Shown: piece after piece, positions 45,143-55,832 of the stretch
Layout: each line of letters begins with the position of its first letter
Position numbering within the stretch: position 1 is the stretch's first letter
Program-made: the position numbers and the translations under genes
Notes under the pieces: generated by a model
The model's database searches: none
Told to the model about the DNA's origin: nothing
What the model saw: the letters and a program-made list of their open reading frames with translations, nothing else
Assembly: GCA_958430865.1 (NCBI GenBank)
Contig: CAUDNR010003334.1
Location: forward strand, 209,120-273,119
Direction: 5' to 3'
Origin: Entrophospora sp. SA101
Lineage: Eukaryota > Glomeromycota > Glomeromycetes > Entrophosporales > Entrophosporaceae
DNA: 64,000 nt

Positions 45143-48100
45143 ATGTCGAATATTAAAGAAAAATTAAAAGAAGTTTCTGACAAAGTTCAAGGGAGACCTT
45201 TGAATAAAGAAGAAACTAATGAAGTTATAAGGAGACCAAATTATGGGATTAAAGGTCGTGAAACAGAAGTATATGCAAATTATTTTGAAGTAAAAAAGGT
45301 ATAAAGATATTGTTTTTTTTACTTGAAATATAAAAATACTTAACATTTTTCTTTGAACTTTATTAATGCGTACATAATAATAATCATATTAGATTGCAGA
45401 AAAACCGTATTTAGAAAGATATAATATCACTATAGAAACAGTTTTACGAAAAAGAAATAATAATAATGTTGATAATGATCATGATGATAACACGAATGAA
45501 AATCAAACAAGAAGTCCTAAAAAACCATTTCCGGACACTTTACGCGCCGTCTTCCAAAAATTAGAAGAACAAGAACGTGATGGATGGTTTTCAGGAATTG
45601 GCGTTGTTTATGATTGTAAAGACCATCATCATCATTCTTATTATTAGTTTATCGATTCACAAAAATTAATTTAATATTATTTTTTAGGTACCTCAACACT
45701 TTACACAACTGAATCATTAAATCTTGGATCCGAAAATAAATTTGCTACTACATTGGTTAGATATTTAACAATTGATTTTTTTAAAATTATTATATATGAT
45801 TTTTACTAAAGAATAAATATGCAAAAAATTGACCAGGTTATTTTGAAAGAAGAAGGCCAGGATGGTGAAGAGCAAAATAATAAATTCAATGAAACTGAAT
45901 ATATAGTTAAAGTTTGTAAACTTCAACGTGTCAATCTCGAAGATCTTGAAAAAAACTTCGCAGGAAATAATATGGATTGGAACTATTTTGATTTAGGTAG
46001 ATGAGAAAATAAATATTACATGATTTAATTTGATATAAATAATAATAATAAATATTTATTTGCTTGTTTATTTAGCCGGAATAGACGGAATTAATGCATT
46101 AATTCACCATATTCCTTCAATGAAATATGTACGAATTGATGAATCGATTTTTTTACCATCTACTCGGAGAAGTTTAGGAGGTGGTGCAGAGATATGGATG
46201 GGTTGGTTTGAGAGTTTTAGACCTGGACAAGGTGAACTATTATTATTGATTTTTGGGTATTTTCTTATTTATTTAATTAATAATAATTATTATTATAATT
46301 TAATCTAGATAAATATTTTATCAATGTTAACACAACATTTAAAGTATTTTATGAACCGGGTAACCTGGTAGAATTAATTAAAAAGTTTTTAGGACTAAGG
46401 CCAACCGAATTTCTTCCATCCAGATTGGACCAAAATAGACATGAAAGGATAAATAAATTCATAAAAAATTTAAAATTTAATCTAACATATCGTAATAATA
46501 GGATTATGAAAATTAAAGGATTGAGCACTTTTAAATCTTTTGAAGTTAAATTTGATTCCGAAGAATTTGGTAAACAAATAGACGTTCAAAAATATTATTA
46601 TCTCAAATATAAAAAAAATTTGGAATATTCGTATCTTGTAGAAATTAAAGGTCATGATACCATTAAAGTTCCTATTGAAGTCTGTTATATTTTAGAGGTA
46701 ATCTAAATATATGAACTTTATTTATATATATCTATATATCTACTTATGGACTTTTTTTTTAATTTAGGGTCAAAGATTTAAAACTTCAAACTTAAGTGGT
46801 GAACAGAGAAAAACAATGATTAAATATACGGCATTATGTCCTAGAGATAATATCAAAAGTTTGAAAGAAGGAATAAATAATGTTTTAGAATTTAAAAATG
46901 ATGAAAAATTAAAAGAATTTGGCACTGTCGTTGATACAGAAATGACAATTGCTCCAGGTAGAAATTTATTATTTTTTATATATTTGATTTTGTTTAAATC
47001 TTTAATGAAAATTATGATTTGAATTTTTTTTTTATTTCAATTATTTATAAACAAATTTTTAAAGCTCGTGTTTTGTCACCACCTAGTGTTTTGTATCATC
47101 CTAATTCCAAAGCTGGCAAGTCTTTTGTTGCAGATAAAGGTAAAAATATTTTTATTAATTAATTGGGAGAACTTGGGAATTAAAAATAGAAGATTCAAAA
47201 AATTTTTTTTTGATATGAAGCAAATCAGTAATGATTTTCTAATAATAAAGGTGTTTGGAATCTTCGAAATCGGAAATATATTAAAAGTGGGACTCCCCTT
47301 AATTATTGGATTGTGATTGTATTTTCTCGATTTTCGCACAATATGCTTTATTCTCTTAAAGGTCTCATCAAAGAATTTGTTAGAATTAGTAGAGCTCAAG
47401 GGATGGTAAAAATTTTTAGAGATATATTTTTTCTTTATTTTTTATTAATTAGTATTAATAAATTTTTTTTTTTCCAAAAGGAAATCTATCAAGACAACCC
47501 CAGAATTGAATTCTGTAGAGATGAGGTTGTATCAGAAATTATTGAAGAAGAAATTAAAAAACAATATCGCAATGCCAATAAAATGTTAAAAAATGATATA
47601 CAATTTATGTTTATCGTTCTTCCTGATGAAGATGAAAAACGGTATCATGCTGTTAAAAACACCGTTGACACTATTCTTGGAATACCGTCTCAATGTGTAC
47701 AATATGATAAAATAAAAAAATCGTCACAGCAATATTTTGCTAATGTTTCATCAAAGGTCAATATAAGACTTGGAGGTATCAATCAATCCATTGATGGAAT
47801 TAATGTACCCTTTTGGAAAAACGATCACGTCCTATTACTCGGAGCAGATGTTACGCATTTTACTGGACAAGCAGGACCTACGGGTATTAAATATTTTACA
47901 CGATTTATTTCTCTTTATTTTTAAGTAATTTGCTAATTGTTTATTTTTAATAATTTATTCCTAAAGTCATGCCCTCAATTTGTGCTGTTGTTGGTTCTCT
48001 TGATAAACAAGGTGGACAGTATTTTCCCATGATAGAAAGTCAAAAAGTAGGACAAGAAAAAATCGAAAACATTAGTGGAATGGTTTATCGAATCTTGTCA

Positions 48101-49292
48101 GTTTATCATGAAAAAAATGGAGCCCTGCCTGATCGTATAATCATGTATCGTGATGGTGTATCCGAAAGTCAATTCAAGATGGTTTTAGAGTATGAACTCA
48201 AAAAGATCAAGGGTAATATTTACATTTATTTATGTCATTTATTTTAAAACCGATAAAAATTCCTAAATATTATATATATATAATTTTTTTAGAGGCTTGT
48301 ATAAAATTAAGCGGGTCATATAAACCAAAAATCACATTTATAACAATAGGCAAAAGACATCAGACAAGACTTTATCCAAAGGAACAAATTGATACTGATA
48401 GGTAATGATTTTATTATTAATAACATATATATGATGGTGCTAATTGAGAATACTCTTTTGTGATAAACACAGCAAAGGGAATTGTGTAGTTGGAACAGTG
48501 GTTGATAGAGATATAACGCATCCTTACTTATTTGATTTTTGTAATTATTTGTTCTTTTTGCTTATTTTTAATATTTATTGATTGATTGATAAATTATTTA
48601 TTTATTTATTTATTTTCTCGCTCAGTTTTGTTGTCTCACGCAACTATACAAGGAACTGCCCGGCCTGTTCATTGTATATTATTAATTTTTTTCTTGATTT
48701 TATTGTTTTTTTTTTAAAAAAAAAATTATATTTACCTTTTTTCTTAATTAAAGGTCATGTACTTTATGACCAAAATAACTTTGACGCTGATAGTATTCAA
48801 GATTTAACAAACAAACTTTCTTATAATTACCAAGTGTAGGTTTAAATTAATATTTTTTTTAATTGAAAAATAACTCAATTATTCTAACTTTCTTGCTTTA
48901 GTGCTACAAGATCTGTCTCAATACCACCGCCTACTTGTAAGTAATTAATTTTTACGCGCTTATAGATAATTAAAATAATTTATATTTATTGTTATATACA
49001 CATCTAGATTATGCACATTTAGCTGCTAAAAGAGCAAGGTAAAAATTAATATATTTTGTTTAAATATTTATTTTAATTAAATTACCAAAAATTTATATAT
49101 TTTTTTTTAATTCTAAAAAAGATCGCATCTAGTGAAAGACCGTCATGGAGAATTCTATTTAAGATCAGTCAATGAAAATTTATTAAAAGGTAGGGAAGAA
49201 AAGTCCATCTTTCAGTATTTTTATCAATAAAAATTTATATTAATCTATAATTTTCATTATTTATTTCAGCAAGCCCAATGTATTTTGTTTGA
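45143..49292 (+). CDS. Argonaute protein, complete, slicer residues present (about 19 exons)
   Basis: The gene runs from the ATG at 45143 (MSNIKEKLKEVSDKVQGRPL) to TGA at 49290-49292, about 890 residues. Exons I can place: 45143-45298, 45393-45615, ~45689-45754, ~45837-45991, ~46078-46230, ~46309-46697, ~46768-46956, ~47065-47138, ~47253-47403, ~47482-47882, ~47967-48212, and eight more, the last (49271-49292) ending ASPMYFV. Order of domains: N (YGIKGRETEVYANYFEV), ArgoL1 (LGGGAEIWMGWFESFRPGQ), PAZ (MKIKGLS ... IEVCYILEGQRFKTSNLSGE), MID (IQFMFIVLPDEDEKRYHAVK, GIPSQCVQYDK) and PIWI. The catalytic set is visible: Asp in LLLGADVTHF, Asp in MYRDGVSE, His in AHLAAKRAR. It should bind small RNAs and cut targets in RNA interference. 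The chain has an Asn/Asp-rich insert near residue 75. Its place beside transposon relics is suggestive but proves nothing. Confidence 0.93.
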
Positions 49293-49475
49293 TATTTTCA
49301 TTACTGCATTCACATTAATTCATATTATATATCCAGCTAGTTGGAGTTATTATTACTATTTTCCATTTGTTCAACAAGAAATGCTGCTTTCATAAATACA
49401 ATCAATAACCTGTTTTTTGAAAATTTATCATTAGTTTTAAATTTTAATAATTCAAACTACATAATAAATTCATTA

Positions 49476-50042
49476 TTACTTACAACAATTACAGTCAAAT
49501 GGACATAATGAAGTATCTATTCAAAAGAAAACCATTAATGTATATAAAAGGGATATATCTCACACACAATAGTAATTACCTTACCTCCACCATCACCAAT
49601 TTTTAATTCATTTAAATCATAAACCATCAAACCATCTTCAGTCCTTTTACCTAAATATTTATTATTATATTTAAAAATTTAGGATTTTTTTATAAAAAAA
49701 AAATAAAGCCGTCAATCTTCACAACATACGATTTTTAGTTCCTCTTGAATCACTAAAACCATCATCATCATTTATATTTAATTTCCTTTTATATGATTTT
49801 GATTTGTCAGTTATTTTGATTGATTCATTATTGATTGGTTTTTGATTAGATGAAACATCAAGTTCCAGTGAATTTGTTGTCTTTTTTTTTTTTTTAATGG
49901 ATGAAAATATATAATCTATTTCATCTTTATTATTTTTTTTGATGATATTTTTATTTGTATTATGATCATTATCATCAGTAGTGATTTGTTTATTCTTTTT
50001 ATCGTTCGATTTATTGTTCTTTTTGGCTTTTTTTGAAGACAT
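49476..50042 (-). CDS. DUF1764 family protein (three exons)
   Basis: Exons 50042-49730, 49650-49585 and 49516-49476 join in phase 1 twice and give 139 residues. The N-terminal 105 residues are Lys/Asn-rich and probably disordered (MSSKKAKKNNKSNDKKNKQI), with a conserved-looking DYIFSSIKKKKK. The C-terminus holds the family signature: RKRTEDGLMVYDLNELKIGD, then GGDTSLCPFDCNCCK. The DGxxVYxxxEL...GG..LCPFDCxCC ending is diagnostic of the eukaryotic DUF1764 family, small proteins of unknown function. The gene ends about 180 bases after the Argonaute stop, in convergent orientation. The basic N-terminus would allow nuclear or nucleolar location, an inference only. Confidence 0.9.
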
Positions 50043-50179
50043 TTCTTCAGGAAAAAAAAATATAAAAAATGTGTACGTTACATTTCGTAGCCGATCTATC
50101 CATATAAAGATTTTTAACTATGCTATTGGAATTCAAATTTTAATAGTATATATGGCGCAGTCGAATTTCGAACATTTTT

Positions 50180-50693
50180 TTACACTTTCAAATTGTTTCA
50201 AGTCCCACAATCTCTTCTTCTGAACAAGCTAATAAGCTCTCCGAATAAGATCTTCACGTATATTATTGTTTATGCAGCGAATTCATTTTAGTCATGGGCA
50301 TGTATTTATATTTATATTAGCTAATTGAGTAGTAATAACCACTAACTATTCAAAAATTATTTTCTACTAAAGATGCCAAATTGGAAAAATAACCAAGAAG
50401 AAAAACAGATAAAGCATATATAATGGCAAATGGTAAACGTATTTATAAGTTAAATCCTGTGGAAACTGATAATCTTGTGATTTTGATTTACGTTTAAATC
50501 TATATAGTAATAGTATAATAATATGCTTGTGCGATTATTTGTTTTTTTAAAAAAAGTCCTGACGGATATGAGAAACAATTTAGATTACATTGTCCAAGAT
50601 TTAATTTTTTGATTGTTTACAAAATGACAGAGAAACGTAAAAATGACCAATACACTTATATTGTCGAGGAAAGTTTAACTGAAAATCAAGGTG
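50180..50693 (+). pseudogene. STEEP1/UPF0428-like pseudogene
   Basis: Three pieces in gene order match the STEEP1 (CXorf56) family. 50230-50297: SSEQANKLSE, a stop, DLHVYYCLCSEFILVM. 50373-50480: DAKLEK, a stop, PRRKTDKAYIMANGKRIYKL and NPVETDNLVILI. 50561-50691: PDGYEKQFRLHCPRFNFLIV, YKMTEKRKNDQYTYIVEESL. The intact family has LHVYYCLCG, KLEKLPxRxxD and RPxGxERQYRxxCxxC. Here two in-frame stops, CLCG changed to CLCS, CxxC changed to CPRF, and a first donor reading GCATGT show decay. STEEP1 relatives help protein exit from the ER and splicing-associated work in other eukaryotes; this copy is probably dead, and a working gene would be elsewhere. Confidence 0.72.
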
Positions 50694-50749
50694 TGTTATT
50701 CCACACGAATCCATTTTGGATGATTAAAAAAATAATTGGGCAATATAAT

Positions 50750-51950
50750 GACTTTAATTAGTATAAATTTATTTTTGGGGAATAGCTTTCCTATCATAAT
50801 TAAATCTTATGGAAGGTGCATCTGATTAATAAAAATCAACATTTGGTCCTTTTCTATTGAAACAGCCCCATATAAACATGGAGAATATTAGCAGATTTAT
50901 TTCATTTGAATCAAGTATGAATCAAATTACAAATTGTGCTTTGATTTGATTTGAACTTTGATTTGAATCTATAAATGATTTGATTTAGTTCAAATCTAAT
51001 TCAAATATATATATATATATATGAAATAATTTGAATTCTAAAAGAGTTGTCATTGGAAATAAATAGTAAAAAAATTTATCCAGGACAATAATTGCATTTG
51101 ACTTTTTCAATTACAACTATGAAATGGTTCCGTACCTAAAGCTCTGAATGGTTCGGTTTCGGTTTCTACAAATTCAAACCTGGTATTCTAATTTTTTAGA
51201 ATTAAATTTATTAATTTCTAATCTAATAAACTTATTATAGTAACCAATGTCCTGGTCGGATGAGTTTTTCTGGAGGAACAGACTTAATTACTCAAAGATA
51301 TCGTATTTTAGAACCTGAAACAATAAGAGTTTGAATGAGTTTAAAAAGTTTGTGGAGGCAATGAATTTTATATATGAATTGAAAAAAAAAGATAGAATGT
51401 CCTATTCAAATAAGGTTTATCAAATTGTTTGTTTCATTCGTTATGAATTTGAGTATATATACATCTGTGAAGCTGAGTTACACTTCAAATCCCAAAATAG
51501 CAACGATACTCTTTGGTGTCACGGGATTATAAAATCACATGACTCAATCATTTATCGTATTCGTTATTATTATTGTTATGAATTTGAGTATTCGAAATTA
51601 CATTGAAAGTTTATTCAAATAAATCTTTACTCGAATAAATGAATAAAAAAACAAATATATAAAATGAATAAAACGAATAAAACGTAATTGAGTAAACGAA
51701 CAAAACGAGTAATTTAAATAATTCGTATAATCAATTTCTTTACCTGGGTCTTCTTCATTTGATGCATATTCCAAATTTGTTATCTGACTTTTGTTTTTTT
51801 AACATTTTTAGCTTTTCCCAAATGTGCAGTTTGATTATTTCGTCTTGACATTTTTTTAATCGGAAGAATGCAAATTTGTTAGTTTGCTGATTGCTTACAA
51901 AAAAATATGACGGTGATTTTCTGAACTGACTTTTATTAATTAAAAAAAAG
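50750..51950. other. Spacer with short coding traces
   Basis: At 51240-51331 an open stretch reads NQCPGRMSFSGGTDLITQRY then RILEPETIRV and a stop; it resembles an exon but I cannot name it. At 50940-51010 there are tandem TTTGATTTGA-type repeats and a TA run. At 51650-51720 ACGAATAAA-type short repeats occur. No gene is supported. Confidence 0.4.
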
Positions 51951-51959
51951 CCTTAGTGG

Positions 51960-52440
51960 TTTGAAGTTGTACAATTTTTTTCAATGTCTTTAAATGACCT
52001 GCACAATAGGGGTTGATTTCTTTATGAAAACCACTTGAAGAGATTAGAATCCTATTAGCAGAATAATATCTCTTAAGAGAATTTCAGTTAATTACATTGT
52101 CACTATTCCATTCTGAAATATTTTCATCCAACTGATTAATTTTAGTCTTTTGGTTTTTGGTGAAAGATCTCCCAGCTTGATTTTTTTTTCTTTCTTCTCT
52201 TCCTTTTCTTCTAAATTTTCGATTTGTCCAAATCTCATTGAATAATGTGATTTTCACAAATTATATCTTTACAATTATCATGAGGCATTTTAAATGATAA
52301 TTGATATTCTAATGAAATTCTATAAAATTTCAAAATGTTGGAATGGGCCTTAAAAGTTTTAGCATTATCCTCAATTCCAACTTTAATTTCAATACCATAA
52401 CAATCAAATTTGTAAAACAAGCTTGTTAGATAATTTACGA
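51960..52440 (-). pseudogene. BTB(-BACK) domain pseudogene fragment
   Basis: The minus-strand stretch SLFYKFDCYGIEIKVGIEDN, AKTFKAHSNILKFYRISLEY (52420-52300) matches the start of a BTB domain (DVxIxVGxxxxxKxFxAHxxIL). The following sequence is broken by stops; pieces near 52140-51970 (WNSDNVIN, ISSSGFHKEINPYCAGHLK) look like the BACK region of the same family. It is likely a dead relative of the BTB-TLDc gene at 25182-26690. Confidence 0.55.
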
Positions 52441-52695
52441 GTTTAATAATACATTTTAGTGGGAGAGCAACATTGTTAGAGTTGACAAGATTGGCAAGAA
52501 TAAAAAACTAGTTGACTTTTTGAAGGAATTTATTTTGAAAAAAATAAGTTGCTGATCAATAATCGATCATTTTTTTAAGTAATAACTAGAGCTTGAACTC
52601 ATGGTTTGTAGGCATTGCTCTAGTAGGTAATACATACTTGTATATGTTCTCCTCTCGAGAGGATTTTTTGTTTCGACTTTGAATTCTGTCAGTCG

Positions 52696-52726
<31 letters not shown>

Positions 52727-52849
52727 TATTTTTTTTTTTTTTGAACACGAGATGAATGATCTAAAGGAAGAAATTGGCATTTGTCTCTGAGAAAGATATG
52801 CTATTTGTTAATAGTTGGAGATTTTTGTGTATTAATTTAATTCTTTTTA

Positions 52850-53174
52850 TAAAATAGCCCAAATACAGTATTAGTTTTTTTTTCAAAGTCTTGCTGTATT
52901 TCAGCTAAAGTACTACAGGGTTTCTTATTAACAATTCTATTTATAATTCGTTCTTTTTCTTCATCAATTAATTTTGGACGCCCAGATCGAGGTGCAGAAC
53001 TTGTTGTAGCGTGACTCTATGGCACACCAAAATATTATGGACTGTAGACTTTGGCATTCCAAGAACTTTACTAATTTCTCTCTCACTAATACCAGCTCTG
53101 AATATACCAACAATTTGACCACGGGTTTCTTCATTTAATTCTTTCCTTTTTGAGTTTAAATTATCAACCTCCAT
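52850..53174 (-). pseudogene. Tc1/mariner transposase N-terminal fragment
   Basis: An ATG at 53174 opens MEVDNLNSKRKELNEETRGQ then IVGIFRAGISEREISKVLGM and PKSTVHNILV, a Tc1-type helix-turn-helix. A stop/frameshift follows; the other frame continues TTSSAPRSGRPKLIDEEKER and IINRIVNKKPCSTLAEIQQD, which is the second helix-turn-helix with the GRP(K/P) linker. The DDE catalytic domain is missing after 52850. A likely 5' terminal repeat, with GTCCATGACTTTTGGGAGTG reading inward on the opposite strand, lies near 53359-53380. Confidence 0.8.
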
Positions 53175-53696
53175 TTAAAAAAATGTGACGATCAAAAAAT
53201 TTTAAAGGTTTAAAACAAACACAATAACAAAACTTCTATGTAACTCTTTATTCAGTGATGAAATCATAACAAACATAAACAAATGATTCGGGAATATACT
53301 GTAAAAATTTCACATGTAGTTAATAAATTGATAAAATTTTAATTGGATTTCAAAAAAGCAGTCCATGACTTTTGGGAGTGTGTATGTATATTGATATTAT
53401 AGTGAAGTGAAATTGAAAAGGTTGCCACATCTTTTACATTGTTATTTTTATATAGTGATGGTAATTATATAGGATTCTTTATCATGATAATAAACAAATG
53501 ATTAGTATACTTGTTTTGCGTGATCATTATTAGCATTAAAATAATTACGATCAAAACTCGGTCAATATACATACAAGTAATTGGCAAGAACAAACATTCT
53601 CAATTGTTTGCAACGCTATGTATCATGGAAGTTAGAAAAGGTTATACCACTCTTTCCACTTCAAAAAAAAAATAATAATAATAAAAATACAATCAT

Positions 53697-54549
53697 TTGC
53701 ACATAAAAATCACCAGCTTGCATCGTCACCTCAGAGAGTCATTTAACTTGCCAAATTCCATCATTGAATCAATTACTCCTTGGCGGCAAGCTATTGTAGA
53801 AATGCACAGGTGCTACAACCATAATAAGCTATATAATACAGTCCTTGATGGTTTATCACTAGCCGAAATGTTAAGTCTGCCTGGTAGCAATACCTTCTTT
53901 CATTTTATAAATTATTAAAGACTTTTGAGAAACAACAGGAGAGATGCTCAAGAAAGAAAACAAATAAGAAGGATGACCATGGCCTCTGCTTATTTGACCT
54001 TACACCTATCACCCAGTTTCAAAAGCAGATATAATATTTCAATTCAAAAAAATGCTATTTTTGATTTGTTTCGTTCAATTGATTTTGCTGGCTTGGGAAG
54101 GCATGGAGTGACGATGACAGAATTTGGAAATGATGCCTTAAACTGGTGAAGACTAGCATTTAATATTGATAAAATGAATATTTATTTTAATCTACAATAT
54201 TTTCTTCACTTATAAAACCTAAGATAAACCCTTTCTTTTTTTTTCAAAGGTAATTACATGGATAAGTGGAGAATATTGGTCAGGTTTGACAACTTAAGAT
54301 GTTATGAATAAATGCACAACTTTGTGGAATCAGTACATTAATGCTTTACGTAACATCCGTCGTGGATTACCATCATTTACAAGAGGAAACAATAACAATG
54401 ATAGATATGACCCCATTACCTCGGTTGTAGAAGTCGGCTCATTCATTATGTTAGCAGGGGCTAAGAACCCCTGTTTGCAGTTCTCACAATGTTGCTGCCG
54501 TCATAAATCCGAGTTAGCTGTAAAATTAATATATTGCATTATGTAATAG
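53697..54549 (+). pseudogene. Unrecognised coding remnant or multi-exon gene
   Basis: Three open pieces on the plus strand look like coding sequence. 53730-53900: LPNSIIESITPWRQAIVEMH, NTVLDGLSLAEMLSLPGSN. 53919-54147: RLLRNNRRDAQERKQIRRMT, FDLFRSIDFAGLGRHGVTMT, EFGNDALNW and a stop. 54301-54546: MNKCTTLWNQYINALRNIRR, PITSVVEVGSFIMLAG. The pieces are in different frames, without clean GT-AG borders between all of them. I do not know the family. Either a live gene with introns that I misread or a degraded repeat-family gene. Confidence 0.35.
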
Positions 54550-54610
54550 GTAAATTATTTAACTAGTATTAATATTGAAAAATTTAAAAATAAAACACAA
54601 TGCTAATATA

Positions 54611-55044
54611 GTACCCCGGATTATTATAATTGAGGTAATATCCGATTTTTTTAAAGTGGCATGATTATATTGGGGTATAGCAGAAAAATTTTACAAGTCG
54701 TATCCAAATCAGGTAAACAATTTTTATGTCATATGAAATTTGTGAGTGCTAAGTTGTAATTGATATAGAAAGTTTTGTCCTTTTTCATTTTAAGTACTAA
54801 ACTATTATTATTGTTGTTTTTCAAATGTTTTTTTGAGTTTATTAAGAATTAGTGTGAAGAACATCAAACAACTAAATTAACATGATTTCTTAGTTCTTTA
54901 GATAAAAATATATTGGATAATTTTTTAATGGTTTACATATAAAGTTACATGTCTTATACAGGTAAAACTTTTAATTTTTTGTTACTAAAATGGTAAAGTT
55001 TCTAAATTTTACTAATAGCCTCAATTATAATAATCCAACACTAA
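54611..55044. mobile_element. Inverted-repeat element with exact 18-bp arms
   Basis: GGATTATTATAATTGAGG at 54618-54635 is the exact reverse complement of CCTCAATTATAATAATCC at 55019-55036. Looser similarity extends outward (TAGTACCCCGG against TAGTGTTGG read inwards). The interior of about 380 bases has no coding capacity. Target duplication not clear. It ends about 20 bases before the next element begins. Confidence 0.6.
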
Positions 55045-55059
55045 TTAATATTTATACTA

Positions 55060-55431
55060 GGGTATGGACAATAGAAAAGGTGGAATCTGCCAAAATCATG
55101 ATTTTGAGCTAATAACACTTTTACATGTAATTTACCACAAAGATTAATTTTAACTTAAAAACCATATCCACTTGATAAAATTTTGAGATATTTTCTGTTA
55201 AATTTCTTTAAAAAATAGTAAATCGGCAGAGACGATAGAAACAAGGATAACTATAAACATTCCGGATTTGAATTAATAGCACTTCTATATTAAATATGCA
55301 ATTCACCATGCGAAATAATTTTAGATTAGAAGCTATGTCCACTTAATAATATCTTGAGATATTTCCTGTTGGTTTAATTTTCTCAAAATCACGATTTTGC
55401 AGATTCCCCTTTTTTATTGTCCATGCCCCCC
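55060..55431. mobile_element. MITE with ~46-bp TIRs and internal duplication, 372 bp
   Basis: The left arm (55060-55108: GGGTATGGACAATAGAAAAG, then GGAATCTGCC, AAAATCATGATTTTGAG) is the imperfect reverse complement of the right arm (55382-55431, ending TTGTCCATGCCCCCC). The interior consists of two diverged copies of a ~110-base unit in the same orientation, each with a TAATA(A/G)CACTT start, ATATCCACTT/ATGTCCACTT, and TTGAGATATTTxCTGTT. No coding capacity, and the target duplication is unclear. Confidence 0.7.
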
Positions 55432-55832
55432 ATTTATTTCTTTCGAGTGTAGGGTTTGTAGATCCTAAATTTATAATAAACTTAATTGCCAGTTTAATAA
55501 ATTTTGTAAATATATCGACTCAGTCTGTATCAATAATACTTGATCAGAGTTAATCATAATGTTAGATAAAACATTACATTAATCTCTGCTTTGAAAATGA
55601 AAAAGAATTTAAAACAGAAACTCCTATCAATTGAAAACAAAACACTCATTATAATCATGAACACGTTATTAGGGTTACTATAAAATGAGACCCTTTGTTG
55701 CAGTATGCTCCCATATTTGTCACTATTTATAATCAAAAAAATCTTTTTGTATTACGTTTTTTTGCGTTGCAAACAAAATCCTTGTTGATTTTACGACTAT
55801 ATTTTCTTTTTTTTTTTTGATATTAAAAAATA

